A stretch of DNA of 22,177 nucleotides from Reticulitermes lucifugus (GCA_026260175.1 JAKCWW010005169.1:9519-31695), one strand, 5' to 3'. Positions 1 to 9,557 are shown, counted from the stretch's first letter. Program-made: numbers and translations. The notes: generated by a model not told the origin, from the letters alone.

Positions 1-59
<59 letters not shown>
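1..59. repeat. (AC)n dinucleotide microsatellite, cut by window start
   Basis: The first 59 bases are an uninterrupted run of AC. The run begins at the first base of the window, so its true length is unknown. It is followed by ordinary A+T-rich sequence. Perfect runs of this length are normally polymorphic in length. Confidence 0.97.
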
Positions 60-60
<1 letters not shown>

Positions 61-780
61 CTTTACAATAAAACAGGACCTGATGTGCCACCAGATATTT
101 TGGACCCAGTCGTATTTCAGTCAATCGGCATGACGAACATTTTGACAAACGTTAAATGAGTCAATTATTATTGGATTATTTATTAATCAGTCTCAGATAC
201 AGAGGTCATGTAGTAACAAGTGGGAAATGAAAAAGTGACATCAATGGTGATTAAGCCTATTGACAATTCGGTAGTCGGTAGTCACATTCGCATGTATGGT
301 TGTTCTAATATTGCAGGAAGAACGAAGGAAACGTCACTCAGTATAGTGAGGAAATTTAGAACACCGGTGCTAAGTCAGGAAGACTGGAATTACTGTATCC
401 GACCAAGTAACAGAAAGTTGAAGGGAAATGCAAGGCGTAGAGGGTTGGATTGTGGGTGACAACGACACAACAAACTCTCGTCATCAAAGTTTGTCTCTAG
501 ATGGTTTAGTTTACACTTTCTTTGTATAGTTTGTGGTGTCTGCTGCAGATTGTTTAACTTGAAGCGCGTGTGTAGTGTAGGTGTGTGTTGTGTATATTTA
601 ATGTGATATACTGTCAGAGACACCGGCTTGTATGTCTCCAAGTGTTATACTTCCAAGACATAGCCTTACACACACTCTTAGCTTATTAACAATCTCCCCA
701 CACCATTACTCACTCAAGTCAGTACTACATCTGACTTAACTTGAACACGGTTTAAGCGAACTGTAGTTAACGAGCGCACA
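60..780. other. Unassigned A+T-rich sequence
   Basis: No gene, RNA or repeat could be supported here. The longest open frames are 79 and 83 codons on opposite strands, overlap each other and have no recognisable motifs, no splice context and no hydrophobic or low-complexity signature. They look like chance ORFs. Confidence 0.5.
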
Positions 781-835
781 ATTTACCCGGTCCGGAGTTT
801 GAATCCTAAGACTTGGAGTTCCTGATATATGCAGA
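770..835 (+). repeat. Possible tRNA-like SINE head, very degenerate
   Basis: The stretch around 796-808 reads GGAGTTTGAATCC, which is close to the internal B box of a tRNA promoter (GGTTCGANTCC). About 35 bases upstream is TTTAAGCGAACTGTAG, only loosely like an A box. It lies just before the better SINE at about 850. It may be a fragment of the same or an older element, or chance. Confidence 0.2.
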
Positions 836-849
836 TAAAGCATGGAGAC

Positions 850-1107
850 CAGACGTTGCGGTTGGTTTTCTAATTATTACGAAGGTGCCGGGTTCGATTG
901 TCATCCAGAAAGCCAGTTCTCCTAACTGAGGTAACTCCGCATTTTCTTAGAACAAAATTACCGTTAGGAAGGCCGGAGTTAAAAATAGGGCAAGAGTTCG
1001 TTTCACACAGCTTCTAATTTATCTTTCGGAATCATTTTACGCTCAACTGGAGGCTACATCGCCCCTGCATTTGAAGAAGCAGCGTTAAATAAATTAATAA
1101 ATAAACA
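850..1107 (+). mobile_element. Degenerate tRNA-derived SINE with A-rich tail
   Basis: A near-perfect B box (GGGTTCGATTGT, about 890-901) preceded by ATTACGAAGGTGCCG marks a tRNA-derived head on the plus strand. The body carries CCAGTTCTCCTAA, also found in the SINE on the minus strand at 9060-9243 (as CCAGTTTTCCTAA), so the two are related. The 3' end is a TAAATAAATTAATAAATAAA tail at 1085-1107. The A box is poor, so this copy is probably dead. No target-site duplication was found. SINEs have no protein; they are transcribed by RNA polymerase III and moved by a partner LINE. Confidence 0.6.
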
Positions 1108-1129
1108 AGAGACAAGGCGAGGCAAGATT

Positions 1130-1824
1130 TTAAAATGCAATTCCCACCTCACAGAAAACACACAACGTCTCCAACACAAAGTCACACAAGTTCAAGCTCT
1201 CGCTGTTTTCGAAAATAATAGCTGTTTTTTGATAATCATGTGAATCTCTAAATATACACTGTATGGGCAAAATGCGGAGTTTCAGAACGTTAAAGCAGGT
1301 AGTGCACGTACCTACCTTTAAAGGTTTAACAAGTTGTGAGACACAGACAACTTTCGTGGCACTCTCCCGTCCGCGATCACGACTTCGAAAGAACAGAATT
1401 TGGCCCCCCCACCCCACCCCCAGCGACAAGGGGAAATCGAGAGGGCGATCAGTACTCATGAACGTGAAAAGATGCAAAATAAACGGTTGTGGCGTACTTA
1501 AAGCAGGCTACTGCTCCGACATTTTCACGTTGGGGACTGCAGAAAAAAAGGCAAGAAAATTCAGGGCAGCTACATCACCGCCGGAAATTCGTAAGACTAG
1601 GCTACAAAGGACTCCTCGAACAGGACACACATGCGTTAGCCACCGTGAGGCGGAATGTTCTTACTTTCTTTTTGACGACACTTAACTTGAAGGAGGGTAT
1701 GGTGGGCTTTACGCGTAACTCGCAGGAGATAAAAAATTTGGTCAGGAAGCCTCACAACTTGGAACCTACAAACCGGAAAATGAACCATCGGATTTCTCAA
1801 ACTGACAATTCCTTGACCAGCTAA
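1130..1824. other. Region of overlapping long ORFs, product unknown; probable dispersed repeat
   Basis: Three long open frames overlap here: 140 codons on plus (1263-1685), 111 codons on plus (1489-1824) and 115 codons on minus (1130-1477). None has a signal peptide, a zinc-binding pattern or any domain I can name. The minus frame contains LKPLKVGTCTTCFNVLKL, a phrase I associate from memory with spurious predicted proteins that come from a dispersed cockroach repeat. On that basis a repeat is more likely than a gene. Long opposite-strand ORFs are partly explained by a locally higher G+C content, which lowers stop-codon frequency. No terminal repeats or duplication were found. Confidence 0.25.
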
Positions 1825-2799
1825 ATAATTCTAAACATTTCAAAGAATACTCGGGGCCGTTGAGTTAGTAAGACTGGGTCTAGATTACGAAAAATTGCAG
1901 ACATGGAAGGAAGCAATTATGGCTCACTTTTCGGCACGCTAATTCTACCACTTTTCTAGGGGTACTGAAAAAAACTGCGACAACCCGCAGTAGGCTACAC
2001 AAGTCAAGTCTTGATGCCGCCGACATTCGACCTGCCTAACAGAATATAGTACTGTCCGAATTCTGAGGAATTCTCAATGGTGTAGCCAATATATCGTTCT
2101 TCTGGGATATGACGCTGCGTCAATGTGTGATCCGATCGCGACGTTTCGATTCTTCCAGGACTTATCGGCCTTTGAAGCTGAAGCCAGTACATTCCTTCGA
2201 AACGTCGGGACCCGATTAGAATGTGAGGCAGCATCAGTCCCAGAAGGACGTACACCTCACAACGCAGCACCGTTAACCATTACAACGCAAGGAGGATGTT
2301 ACTTCCGCCATTGAAACATCTTCTTCCGGTAAACTAAAACAACAAACCCCCACAAGTTCCTCTGGCACTATGACATCGAAGGATGATTTCAGGCTTTCTT
2401 CAATTTAGTACGTGGTACATCCTTCCAGAAGGGAAGGGAGAGATACAATCCAGTAGCTGCAGCTAGCAAAGAAAGTGTTACACAGAGAAAATCTTCCTGC
2501 AGGATTTCTCTACTTGCTCAACACCACGTGTGAGATTTATATCTGCTACCCACGCGACATTTTTACTCCAAAAGTTGTTATTGATGGCCTCTTTCTTCGT
2601 CTTCTTCTGCCACGTCTCCGTCTCTTTCTGACGAAGACGACTACAACGACCAAGTTGGAAACAATCACGTCCTGCGCAGGATTATTGCTAGATGGGCCCA
2701 AGTCACATACGTCATGCCCCCCCCCCTCAACTCCAAATGACAAGTCTACTGTGGAAAGGGTTGGGAGTCGCCCGTCATCATAACTTTGTCCCCACTCTT
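1825..2799. other. Unassigned sequence with a short inverted repeat
   Basis: No gene can be supported. An 11-base perfect inverted repeat (CGACGTTTCGA at 2139-2149, TCGAAACGTCG at 2197-2207) encloses 47 bases. A C-only run lies near 2717-2726. ORFs of 63 to 102 codons overlap on both strands and show no domain. Confidence 0.4.
2139..2207. repeat. Inverted repeat with 11-bp perfect arms
   Basis: The arms at 2139-2149 and 2197-2207 are exact reverse complements (CGACGTTTCGA and TCGAAACGTCG). The 47-base loop includes CTTTGAAGCTGAAGCC. The CpG-rich arms stand out in this sequence. It may be the core of a small foldback element, but I saw no longer arms and no target duplication. Confidence 0.45.
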
Positions 2800-2822
2800 C
2801 ACACACACACACACACACACAC
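2800..2822. repeat. (CA)n microsatellite
   Basis: About eleven uninterrupted CA units follow CTCTT. The peptides of repeated Thr-His or Cys-Val in the overlapping frames are products of this run and are not proteins. Confidence 0.95.
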
Positions 2823-3435
2823 TAATAATAAAGAGAGTCCCTGTGGACGTCGTCGGAAAATTCTTCTGAGCACGGATGAAAACAAAGAAAAGAACGGGGC
2901 GGAGTGACGCTAGGACGCTAACCTGTCGAAATAGATCGACGTATCGATAGATCGATATCTTGCTTTCGTAACCTCCCCCCCCCCCGACATTAAGAATAAA
3001 ATACAGATATTGCTGTAAACGCATTACCACACGGATTGCGGATTCACACTCTGGTTACTCTCGATGAATTACTGATGAACTATCTCCTCCGCCCACCAAG
3101 TAGCCTACATCTACTGCCGATAAAAGATTAATTTGTTTCTAAAAAGTGAACAGTTCTGTCCGAGTAATACTTGCTACTATTAAAGTATATCAACATCGTA
3201 AACATGAAGTGTAATTTATTCAAGTTAGGATAATGTACAATCGACATTTTGCTTTGTCAATAAACATAAAGTGGCCCACCCGTTCACCTCTCCTCGATAA
3301 CGAGAAAAATTACAGTTCGAAAAACAATAAGACGTCGTTTAAATATGTCTGAACTAAATGCGCCCAGACAAGACATACTGGCAGGTTGAAGAACACTGTT
3401 ACGTTGGCTCTTATTACAAAGCCACTGACCTCGCC
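2823..3435. other. Unassigned sequence
   Basis: Nothing recognisable apart from a C homopolymer near 2976-2987 and a short ATCGATAGATCGAT palindromic patch near 2943-2956. No ORF over 94 codons and no splice-bounded exon could be supported. Confidence 0.45.
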
Positions 3436-3899
3436 GGCTGGTTAGACAGACAAGTAAGGCAGGTTCACTCGTTTGTTGGTTAGACAACTTGGTCCTCTGC
3501 AATCAGTTAACGAGGAGCATTGGATCACTGCAAAGTAGCTACTTATTTTGGAAGGCAGATGAGCCCGTATTGTTTGTTGGTTAGATAGGTCAGTATTTAG
3601 TAACACAATCAGGCACAAACTTATCAAGCAAAATAATCCGTTTATTGGTTAGACAGTTTAATAATTCCCTATTAAAACTGCTAGACACCTAGTTACCGAG
3701 AACGGTAGGTAGTGCCTTCGTTTGCTGCAACCACAGTAACGCAGTAACACACGTGGTATATTAGCTTGACACGTGGTTAAATAAAATGGAAAACAGTTGT
3801 GTATTAAGACAGCTAGCAAAGCAACTAGCTAGTAATTTGGTTCGTTGCTTAATAAGCATAGAAAGCAAGTAGCTTGTTGCTTAGATAGTCGACCAGTTA
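3436..3899 (+). repeat. Scattered degenerate copies of a GTTTGTTGGTTAGACAG motif
   Basis: Related 18 to 25-base words occur at 3436-3455 (GGCTGGTTAGACAGACAAGT), 3471-3490 (GTTTGTTGGTTAGACAACTT), 3572-3594 (GTTTGTTGGTTAGATAGG), 3640-3660 (GTTTATTGGTTAGACAGTTT) and 3872-3890 (GCTTGTTGCTTAGATAGTC). All face the same way. The spacing is irregular (about 35, 100, 70 and 230 bases), so this looks like an old tandem array broken up by insertions and mutation. No function can be assigned. Confidence 0.55.
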
Positions 3900-5590
3900 C
3901 TGAGGTAATACTCTGTAATTCCTACACGAAGTCTACGTACCCGCTCAAAAATCCGTCTGGTTATAAAGCACAGGAGTTGAAGTGCACGAGGCTAGAAATA
4001 CAGGCGCTTGAGGCGCACTGCTGTTGCTCCGCAGCCCGTTCCGTGTGCGGAAGATGACAATGTCCTGTCCCATTGCCGTCGCAACTCAAGTCGCTGCTGC
4101 TACACGGGTCGCGCTGAGGTGACAGGTGACTGTTAATTTAGCGACACTGTGTACTAATTCGGAGCTGCCTTACTTGTCAGGCTGCACTGTCACACGACGC
4201 AAAAATATCAACCCTTGTCTTACAGTGGCGGTCCATGCAACCCCAGGTAACTGACTGAATAGTGACAAAGACATGAGATACACATCCCAACCAAGTTTAT
4301 AAACATACGAGAAATGGCTTCATCATATAAAGGGTTTAGCAATAATCACATGCTAATCCACGTCGTCTTTAATTGCGCGTTTCTTAATACATCACGATTG
4401 ATAAAGTCATTACAGTACTGGGTACTGAATTATTTTCTTTAAACGTAACAGAAGCCTGTCATTTTTGACGGGAGAACAGTAAAACGCATCTTACGCAGCA
4501 AAATTCAAATTTTTAACTTCATTTACTCAATGACTCCAATCGATAATAGCTGTAAGTTCACTCACAAGCCAAGAGCTGTATACATTGCAATAGGTCTCAG
4601 CACTACGACACGTAGAAACGGTCCATGTATATTACGCGCATACTTAAGCAGCTCTAGTGCTTCAGCAAGTGACAGGGCAGGTTACGACCGAATACGAGTA
4701 ATAGCAAAAGTGTAAACAAAATTTCTTCCCATAATTCCTGTAAATACAATTGTTGGTGGTTATTCCTGTTCCAAAATAGCTGTATAAAATCCGAAATATA
4801 TTACTAAGTATACGTCTATCGAATTAAGAGCGAAATTAACTGACAACAAGTCTTCGGCTCTTGTCAACAAGATAATGAACCTTCCATAAACGCAGAACTT
4901 GACTACCTACGCAACTATTAGCTTTTCAAGAATAACTCTGCTTCATGGAGCTAGTTAGTTAGCACAACAGTTAAATGGTAATGAGAATCTGACTTTAGAA
5001 ATTAAAAACTCCAGTTACAGTATTTTTATGTTTAACTGAAAGGAGAGTTAAGAACTCATGCCGCTCACAAACAAATGAATCAGCATCGCGTGAGAGGCAA
5101 CTAGGCCACTGTCCAGAACTTAGGTTATTTCTTAAGACAATGTCTATGTAATAACAAAACACACTCTCCGGTACTACGCAGAAATCTACGGTTCAACACC
5201 ATTACCCGTCTGCTGGACACGATGATGAGTCAGTTACAGCCACCTCCCTCCCTCATAACCTATTTCTTTAAACATACACATTACCTTATTCCGCCTTCTA
5301 CTTCCAGGTATTCCAAATGCGCGTATAACAAGAATTTACCTCGCAAAATATTTGTAGGAAATGTTTACCCAAATCCCAGCCACATATTTGGTCCATCGTT
5401 GTCATCTATATTTGTCTATCATAACAGTGGCCCACTAGATGACATGCAGGAATCACTGTGTAATATCGTAAATCATTTACTTAGACTGTCTGAATTATGT
5501 TAGGCTCATATACCTTCGAAAGTGCTTTTGTTATCAATGACCTGCAATATAAGTTCTGTAAGTCACACCATACAAAAAAGGGTAAAATTA
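3900..5590. other. Unassigned sequence with a CpG-richer patch
   Basis: No gene, RNA or repeat was recognised. A patch at about 3960-4200 is visibly richer in G, C and CpG than its surroundings, which could mark a promoter, an old GC-rich repeat or nothing. A 93-codon ORF at 5222-5503 has no motif and is within chance length. Confidence 0.4.
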
Positions 5591-5690
5591 TCGTTATAAG
5601 GTATACATGTGCGTATCCACGAAAACACACATACACACATACACATAGGAATGTGTGTGTACATGGATAAAGCTAGCTACATAAGTAGGA

Positions 5691-5852
5691 CAAACAGACA
5701 GACAGATAGATAGATAGATATATAGATAGATAGATAGATAGATAGACAGATAAATAAATAGATAGATATATAGATAGACAGACAGACAGATAGATAGATA
5801 TATATATAGACACAGACAGACAGATAGATAGATAGATAGATAGACAGACAGG

Positions 5853-5892
<40 letters not shown>

Positions 5893-5953
5893 CAGGTAGA
5901 CACATACATACATACATACATATATAGGCAGACGGACAGACAGACAAACAGAC
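5691..5953. repeat. Compound GATA/GACA/CATA microsatellite
   Basis: About 260 bases are built from four-base units: blocks of GATA alternate with GACA, with short TATA and CATA interruptions. Both ends have GACAGACA plus CAAACAGAC-like units, so the run is roughly symmetrical. Reading it on the minus strand gives endless Tyr-Leu-Ser-Ile peptides in all three frames; these are repeat translations and not proteins. GATA/GACA arrays are known from vertebrate and insect sex chromosomes, but nothing here shows such a location. Confidence 0.95.
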
Positions 5954-7570
5954 ATATTCATACTTATATGTATTCAGTTCCTTAGTTGAAGTGCGATCCG
6001 AATTTGAATGTCCATCTCTTTCCTCAGTCTTTCATTATTTCGCATGGTTTCGGTCTGCAGGCAGTAGTGACCTCTTTGCCTGCAAATCACACCCATCATT
6101 GGTAAAGAACCGTAGCAACCAGGATATACGATATAGGGAATACGAAGTTTGATAGGGTATCCACAGGGGAACCCCAGATGGCATTGCACACAGAGATCTC
6201 CGGAGTCGTAACATTCCTTCTGATATCAGCTTCAAGTCAAGTAAGGGAAAAGAAGGGGGAGAGAAGGCTCAGGGCGCCCTAAACCTATTCTGTAGCCAAA
6301 TGCGGCTTCGATTTGGTGGTTGGTTGGTCCGTCCGTCCGTCCGTCCGTCAGTACGCTCCACCATATTTGCTCGAATGTATTAGTGTGTGTGTCTGTGTGT
6401 GCATAAAGCTTTGAAATTAGTTAGTTTGGTTTCCGCTGTTCCTGTGGTTATTACGTCATGACGATTCCCATTGTTAGTATGCTTCCAATGGTTACCACGG
6501 TTACCGCATTGCTGTGCTAGTTGCCACCTCACCTCAGAACTTCGTGCGGCCACCACGTTGCTAATACTGCAGGACACTGAAATATGTAATAGCAGTCAAT
6601 AGAATAACGTTTATATCAAGTTTTGTCAGCATTCGTCTAGCATTTTTTCGCTTTAATCATGCGGACGGACACGGCCACGAACATACACACAAAAACACAC
6701 ACCCACACACGGCCTACCGGCCAGATTATCCCTTTATTTTCTCGCAAGCTGCACATACAGCACATAATAACTTAGCTTTATACAACAGGCCCCTCAGGGT
6801 GGGTAGTCAGCCCACTCTTTCTGTTACCTCAAAACGAAGACAAGAGCCAATCTTCCTCACCACGTGGCTTTACAGGCCCATATCGTCCTCACAAAGCAGG
6901 TACCCTTTGCGTTTATTTGAAGAGGGAGAAGGAATCTCGTACATGGGTTTTGAGCCAGACAATTGATAATATCAAAAGGAAACGCTCTTAAAACAACACA
7001 AAAGCACTACAATATACATACAGATACATATACACACATGTAGGCCTATATATGATAAGTTAAATCGGCTTAACGGTGGTCCGTTGTGCAAGTACAGAAT
7101 ACTGAAAGGTCTGTCACCCCTGTGATACTTCCAGGACAGTTGCAGGGACAGAAATACTTCATGGGAAAAGAAGGACCCCAAAACCCTTCTATAACCGTTC
7201 ATGATATTTTCCCATCCGTGGCAAGATCTTAAAAATCGTCAATCCAGATCGCTTCCGAGAAGCAGGGTGGGAAAACAAGAAGTAAGAAAAGGAATGGGCG
7301 AAGCGGAGAACTCTCAGCTCTCCGAACAGAAGACAGAGAAGTAACACGTGGAAGAATCTCGACGGATGGTCAGAATACGGTGTAATGGATACAAAGCAGC
7401 AGCAAGCAATTGAACGGATTAATACATTGGCTGAAACAGCAGGTTGTACGAACTTAATATATTGCAGGTAAGATGCAGCTCAACTATACTCTCAGTAGGA
7501 CAATTCCGAAACTTTAAAGGTTAATATAAATACAAAGAACATGCGCACGTCGTAAATGTAATAAAGTAAG
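5954..7570. other. Unassigned sequence with short simple repeats
   Basis: Besides the CCGT run near 6328 and a short GT-rich stretch near 6382-6402, I recognise nothing. ORFs of 65 to 76 codons have no domain. ATTACGTCATGACG near 6450 contains a CRE-like TGACG/CGTCA palindrome, too short to call a regulatory site. Confidence 0.4.
6313..6348. repeat. (GGTT)n-(CCGT)n microsatellite
   Basis: Three GGTT-like units run straight into about five units of CCGT. The abrupt change of unit is typical of compound microsatellites. Confidence 0.9.
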
Positions 7571-7665
7571 TTTGTCCTTGTATATACCAAAAAGGCATAT
7601 AGGGGAGCGAAGGTATAGCGCCACTCATTCTTAATCTCGGTCGCTTCACAGGAAACCCTGGAACA
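7571..7665 (-). mobile_element. TTTACC-tail SINE, truncated copy with internal deletion
   Basis: The stretch matches the minus-strand SINE at 19484-19767 over GGCATATAGGGGAG..AGGTA.AGC.CCACTCATTCTTAATCT, then jumps to TCGCTT.ACAGGAAACCCTGG, which in full copies lies about 45 bases further on. The tRNA-like head is missing. It is a dead fragment. It lies about 175 bases upstream of the LINE tail at 7840 and seems unrelated to it. Confidence 0.7.
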
Positions 7666-7839
7666 GTTATGAGAACAAAATAAATAATTACGGAAAAAAC
7701 CCAACTCAGAAAAAACGGATGTGAATGGACCAAGCAGGAGCCCAGGATGCTGGTCACTCCATGCGAGAAAAGTGACACGTCACTTACGTTCGCATCAGGT
7801 CGCAAATCTCGGACTTTACGTGAAGATAGAGGCACACCG

Positions 7840-8330
7840 AAGAAGACTCTTTTCACCAGCAAACTGGACTTAAATTTAAGGAAGAAACTAGTAAAATGCT
7901 ACATTTGGAGCACAGCTTTGTATGGTACTGAAACGTGGACACTTCGGAAAGCAGATCAGAAATACCTGGAAAGTTTTGAAAGGTGATGTTGGAGAAGAAT
8001 GGAGAAGATTTGTACAGATCGTGTGAGAAATGAAGTATTACCTGGAGTCAAGGAGGAGAGGAATATCCTACATACAATAAAAAGAAGAAAGGCTAACTGG
8101 ATTGGTTACATCTCGCGTAGAAACTGCCTTCTAAAACACGTGATTGCAGGAAAGTTAGAAGTAAGGATAAAATGACGGGAAGACGAGGAAGAAGGCATAA
8201 GCAGCTACTGGAAGACCTTAAGTAAAAGAGAAGATACTGGAAATTGAAAGAGGAAGCACTAGATCGCACTCCGTGGAGAACCCGCTTTGGAAGAGGCTAC
8301 GGACCTGTCGTAAGACAGACTACAGAATGA
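7840..8330 (+). pseudogene. LINE reverse-transcriptase C-terminal tail, broken
   Basis: Translation shows the end of a non-LTR retrotransposon ORF2. KKTLFTSKLDLNLRKKLVKC, then YIWSTALYGTETWTLRKADQ and KYLESFER, lie in one frame up to an in-frame TGA at 7984-7986, where the family would have a further residue. The same frame continues with CWRRMEKI, DRVRNEVLPGVKEERN, ILHTIKRRKANWIGYISRRN and CLLKHVIAGKL. A frameshift near 8172 moves the match to the next frame: RRGRRHKQLLEDLK, a TAA stop at 8223-8225, then RRYWKLKEEALDRTPWRTR and FGRGYGPVVRQTTE, ending at the natural-looking TGA at 8328-8330. The polymerase core with its catalytic aspartates is absent, so this is a 5'-truncated insertion. It cannot make a working enzyme. 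I know the family only by its look; the clade is not assigned. Confidence 0.88.
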
Positions 8331-8428
8331 ATGAGAGGCACACCATCCGTCACCGTCGTGTGAAGGAGAATTTACAGCAAGAAGTACGTGAAGAGGTAGG
8401 TGCAAATTTCGGAACCTTTGGAACAACT

Positions 8429-8451
8429 TCTCTCTCTCTCTCTCTCTCTCA

Positions 8452-8497
<46 letters not shown>
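8429..8497. repeat. (TC)n(AC)n compound microsatellite
   Basis: About eleven TC units (8429-8450) are followed, after a short ACTC joint, by a perfect AC run to 8497. It lies about 100 bases after the stop codon of the LINE tail and could have grown from that element's 3' region, which I cannot prove. Confidence 0.95.
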
Positions 8498-8500
<3 letters not shown>

Positions 8501-8739
8501 CAAAAGTACGAGGATAGGGGTTTATAAGAGTATGACTGTCTCTGTGCCACCTTTATACAGCAGACGTGAAAACAAATACTTTAGCAGATCAACAAGGGCA
8601 ACGTGTTCAGCGGTACCTCTGAGACAATCAGGGACACTGTCATCCGAGGGTTAAGTTTAGTTTCCTTATCACTGACTTTTTTAATGTCCACTTTACGATG
8701 CTCCCAGTCACACACTACACAGTCTCTGGCTTCAGGATT

Positions 8740-8752
8740 GGTGAATGATGAA
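8740..8752. repeat. Target-site duplication, left copy
   Basis: GGTGAATGATGAA occurs here and again at 9047-9059, exactly flanking the SINE at 8753-9046. A 13-base direct repeat is in the normal range for LINE-driven SINE insertion. Confidence 0.88.
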
Positions 8753-9046
8753 GGTAGAAGGTAAATGTGTCCCCGTCCACGACATAAAGGCATATACGGG
8801 CAGTAAACACATATTTCCGCTCATTCTTAAACTCGGCGCTAGACGGAGGACAGTGGTCAACTTCAGCCCCGGCCGCTTTACCCTCGGGAAAAAACCCGGA
8901 AACCCACTGAACAGGAAGCTGTGTGGGCCCAGAGTCGGTCTAGACGGCTTTGGAGAAGAGAACACCCCTTGCCCCTGCCGGGATGCGAACCCAGGACCGT
9001 CCAGCCCGTAGCAAGTCGATATACTGACTACGTTATCCCGGCTCTC
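8753..9046 (-). mobile_element. Complete TTTACC-tail SINE, minus strand
   Basis: This 294-base element is bounded by perfect 13-base direct repeats (8740-8752, 9047-9059). Read on the minus strand it starts GAGAGCCGGGATAACGTAGT, a tRNA-like head with an A-box-like TAACGTAGTCAG. A good B box follows (GGGTTCGCATCCC, complement of about 8980-8992), then a body with CCCGGGTTTT and GCGGCCGGGGC, and a 3' end GGGACACATTTACC. GCCGGGA at the start can pair with TCCCGGC after the B box, as in a tRNA acceptor stem. It has no ORF and depends on a LINE in trans. It is the best-preserved copy in the window and can serve as reference for the others. Confidence 0.9.
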
Positions 9047-9059
9047 GGTGAATGATGAA
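9047..9059. repeat. Target-site duplication, right copy
   Basis: Second copy of GGTGAATGATGAA, identical to 8740-8752. It directly abuts the tRNA-like end of the SINE and marks the right edge of the insertion. Confidence 0.88.
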
Positions 9060-9243
9060 TCCGAAGGATTTGGAAAGATACAGCCGTGACCTGGTAGAAG
9101 TATAACCTCGGCATGTGCCTGGAAGAACTGAGAACCACGAAAATTCTAAATTAGGAAAACTGGTGTCTAGGCCAAAATTCGAACCCGGCACCTCCCGAAT
9201 ACAAGTTCAAGGCGTTAGCCTTATGACTATTTGCTCGGTGCAA
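9060..9243 (-). mobile_element. Second-type tRNA-derived SINE, minus strand
   Basis: On the minus strand the sequence contains GAGGTGCCGGGTTCGAATTT, with a clean B box at the complement of about 9175-9186, then CCAGTTTTCCTAATTTAGAA, CGTGGTTCTCAG, CAGGCACATGCCGAGG and GGTCACGGC. The same order of words is known to me from a SINE type common in arthropod genomes. The SINE shares GGTGCCGGGTTCGA and CCAGTT.TCCTAA with the plus-strand element at 850-1107. Its 3' part runs up to the site where the SINE at 8753-9046 inserted, so part of it may continue left of 8740. Confidence 0.68.
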
Positions 9244-9297
9244 ATTATTGATGTGGAGGTTAAAGGATCTGTGAAAATTATGGCACACGAAGGAACG

Positions 9298-9557
9298 AAG
9301 GTAAAGGTGTTCCTGTGCAGGCCATGACGGTGTATACGAGGAGAGGAGGTACGGCTCCACTCATTCTTAATATCGATATTAGAAGGAGGTCAGTGATTAG
9401 CCTCACTCCCAGTCGCTTTACCCCCAGGGAAAGAACCCTGGTCTGGACACTTTGGAAAAGAGATAAATATCTTGCCTCTGCCGGGAATAAAACCACGATT
9501 CCTTGGGCATCCAGCCTGCAGTCTAGTCACTATACCGACTATGAATACATTATTCCG
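9298..9557 (-). mobile_element. TTTACC-tail SINE, minus strand, diverged copy
   Basis: The copy aligns along its whole length with 8753-9046: AAGGTAAAGGTGTTCCTGTG at the tail end, GGCTCCACTCATTCTTAAT, AGGAGGTCAGTG, GTCGCTTTACCCCCAGGGAA, and the tRNA-like end with CACTATACCGACTATG...TTATTCCG. The B-box region reads GGTTTTATTCCCGG on minus, so it has lost key bases. The terminal GGCTCTC is gone. No clear target duplication was seen. It lies only about 55 bases from the SINE at 9060-9243. Confidence 0.85.

Noticed and set aside
2123..2314. 63-codon plus ORF over the inverted repeat
   Set aside because: Opposite strand is open for 88 codons too; no motif, no homology known to me.
5222..5503. 93-codon plus ORF starting MMSQLQPPPSLITYFF
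   Set aside because: No domain, no splice or promoter context, and the length is expected by chance.
5594..5961. Three overlapping minus-strand ORFs of 82 to 117 codons rich in Tyr, Leu, Ser and Ile
   Set aside because: They are translations of the GATA/GACA microsatellite; all three frames stay open because the unit length of four cycles through the same codons.
8259..8654. ORFs with His-Thr, Cys-Val or Ser-Leu runs
   Set aside because: They read the (TC)n(AC)n microsatellite and the LINE 3' region in the wrong frames.
8753..9046. A functional tRNA gene in the SINE heads
   Set aside because: A and B boxes are present, but the anticodon and D arms do not fold well, the copies vary, and the element continues far beyond a tRNA.
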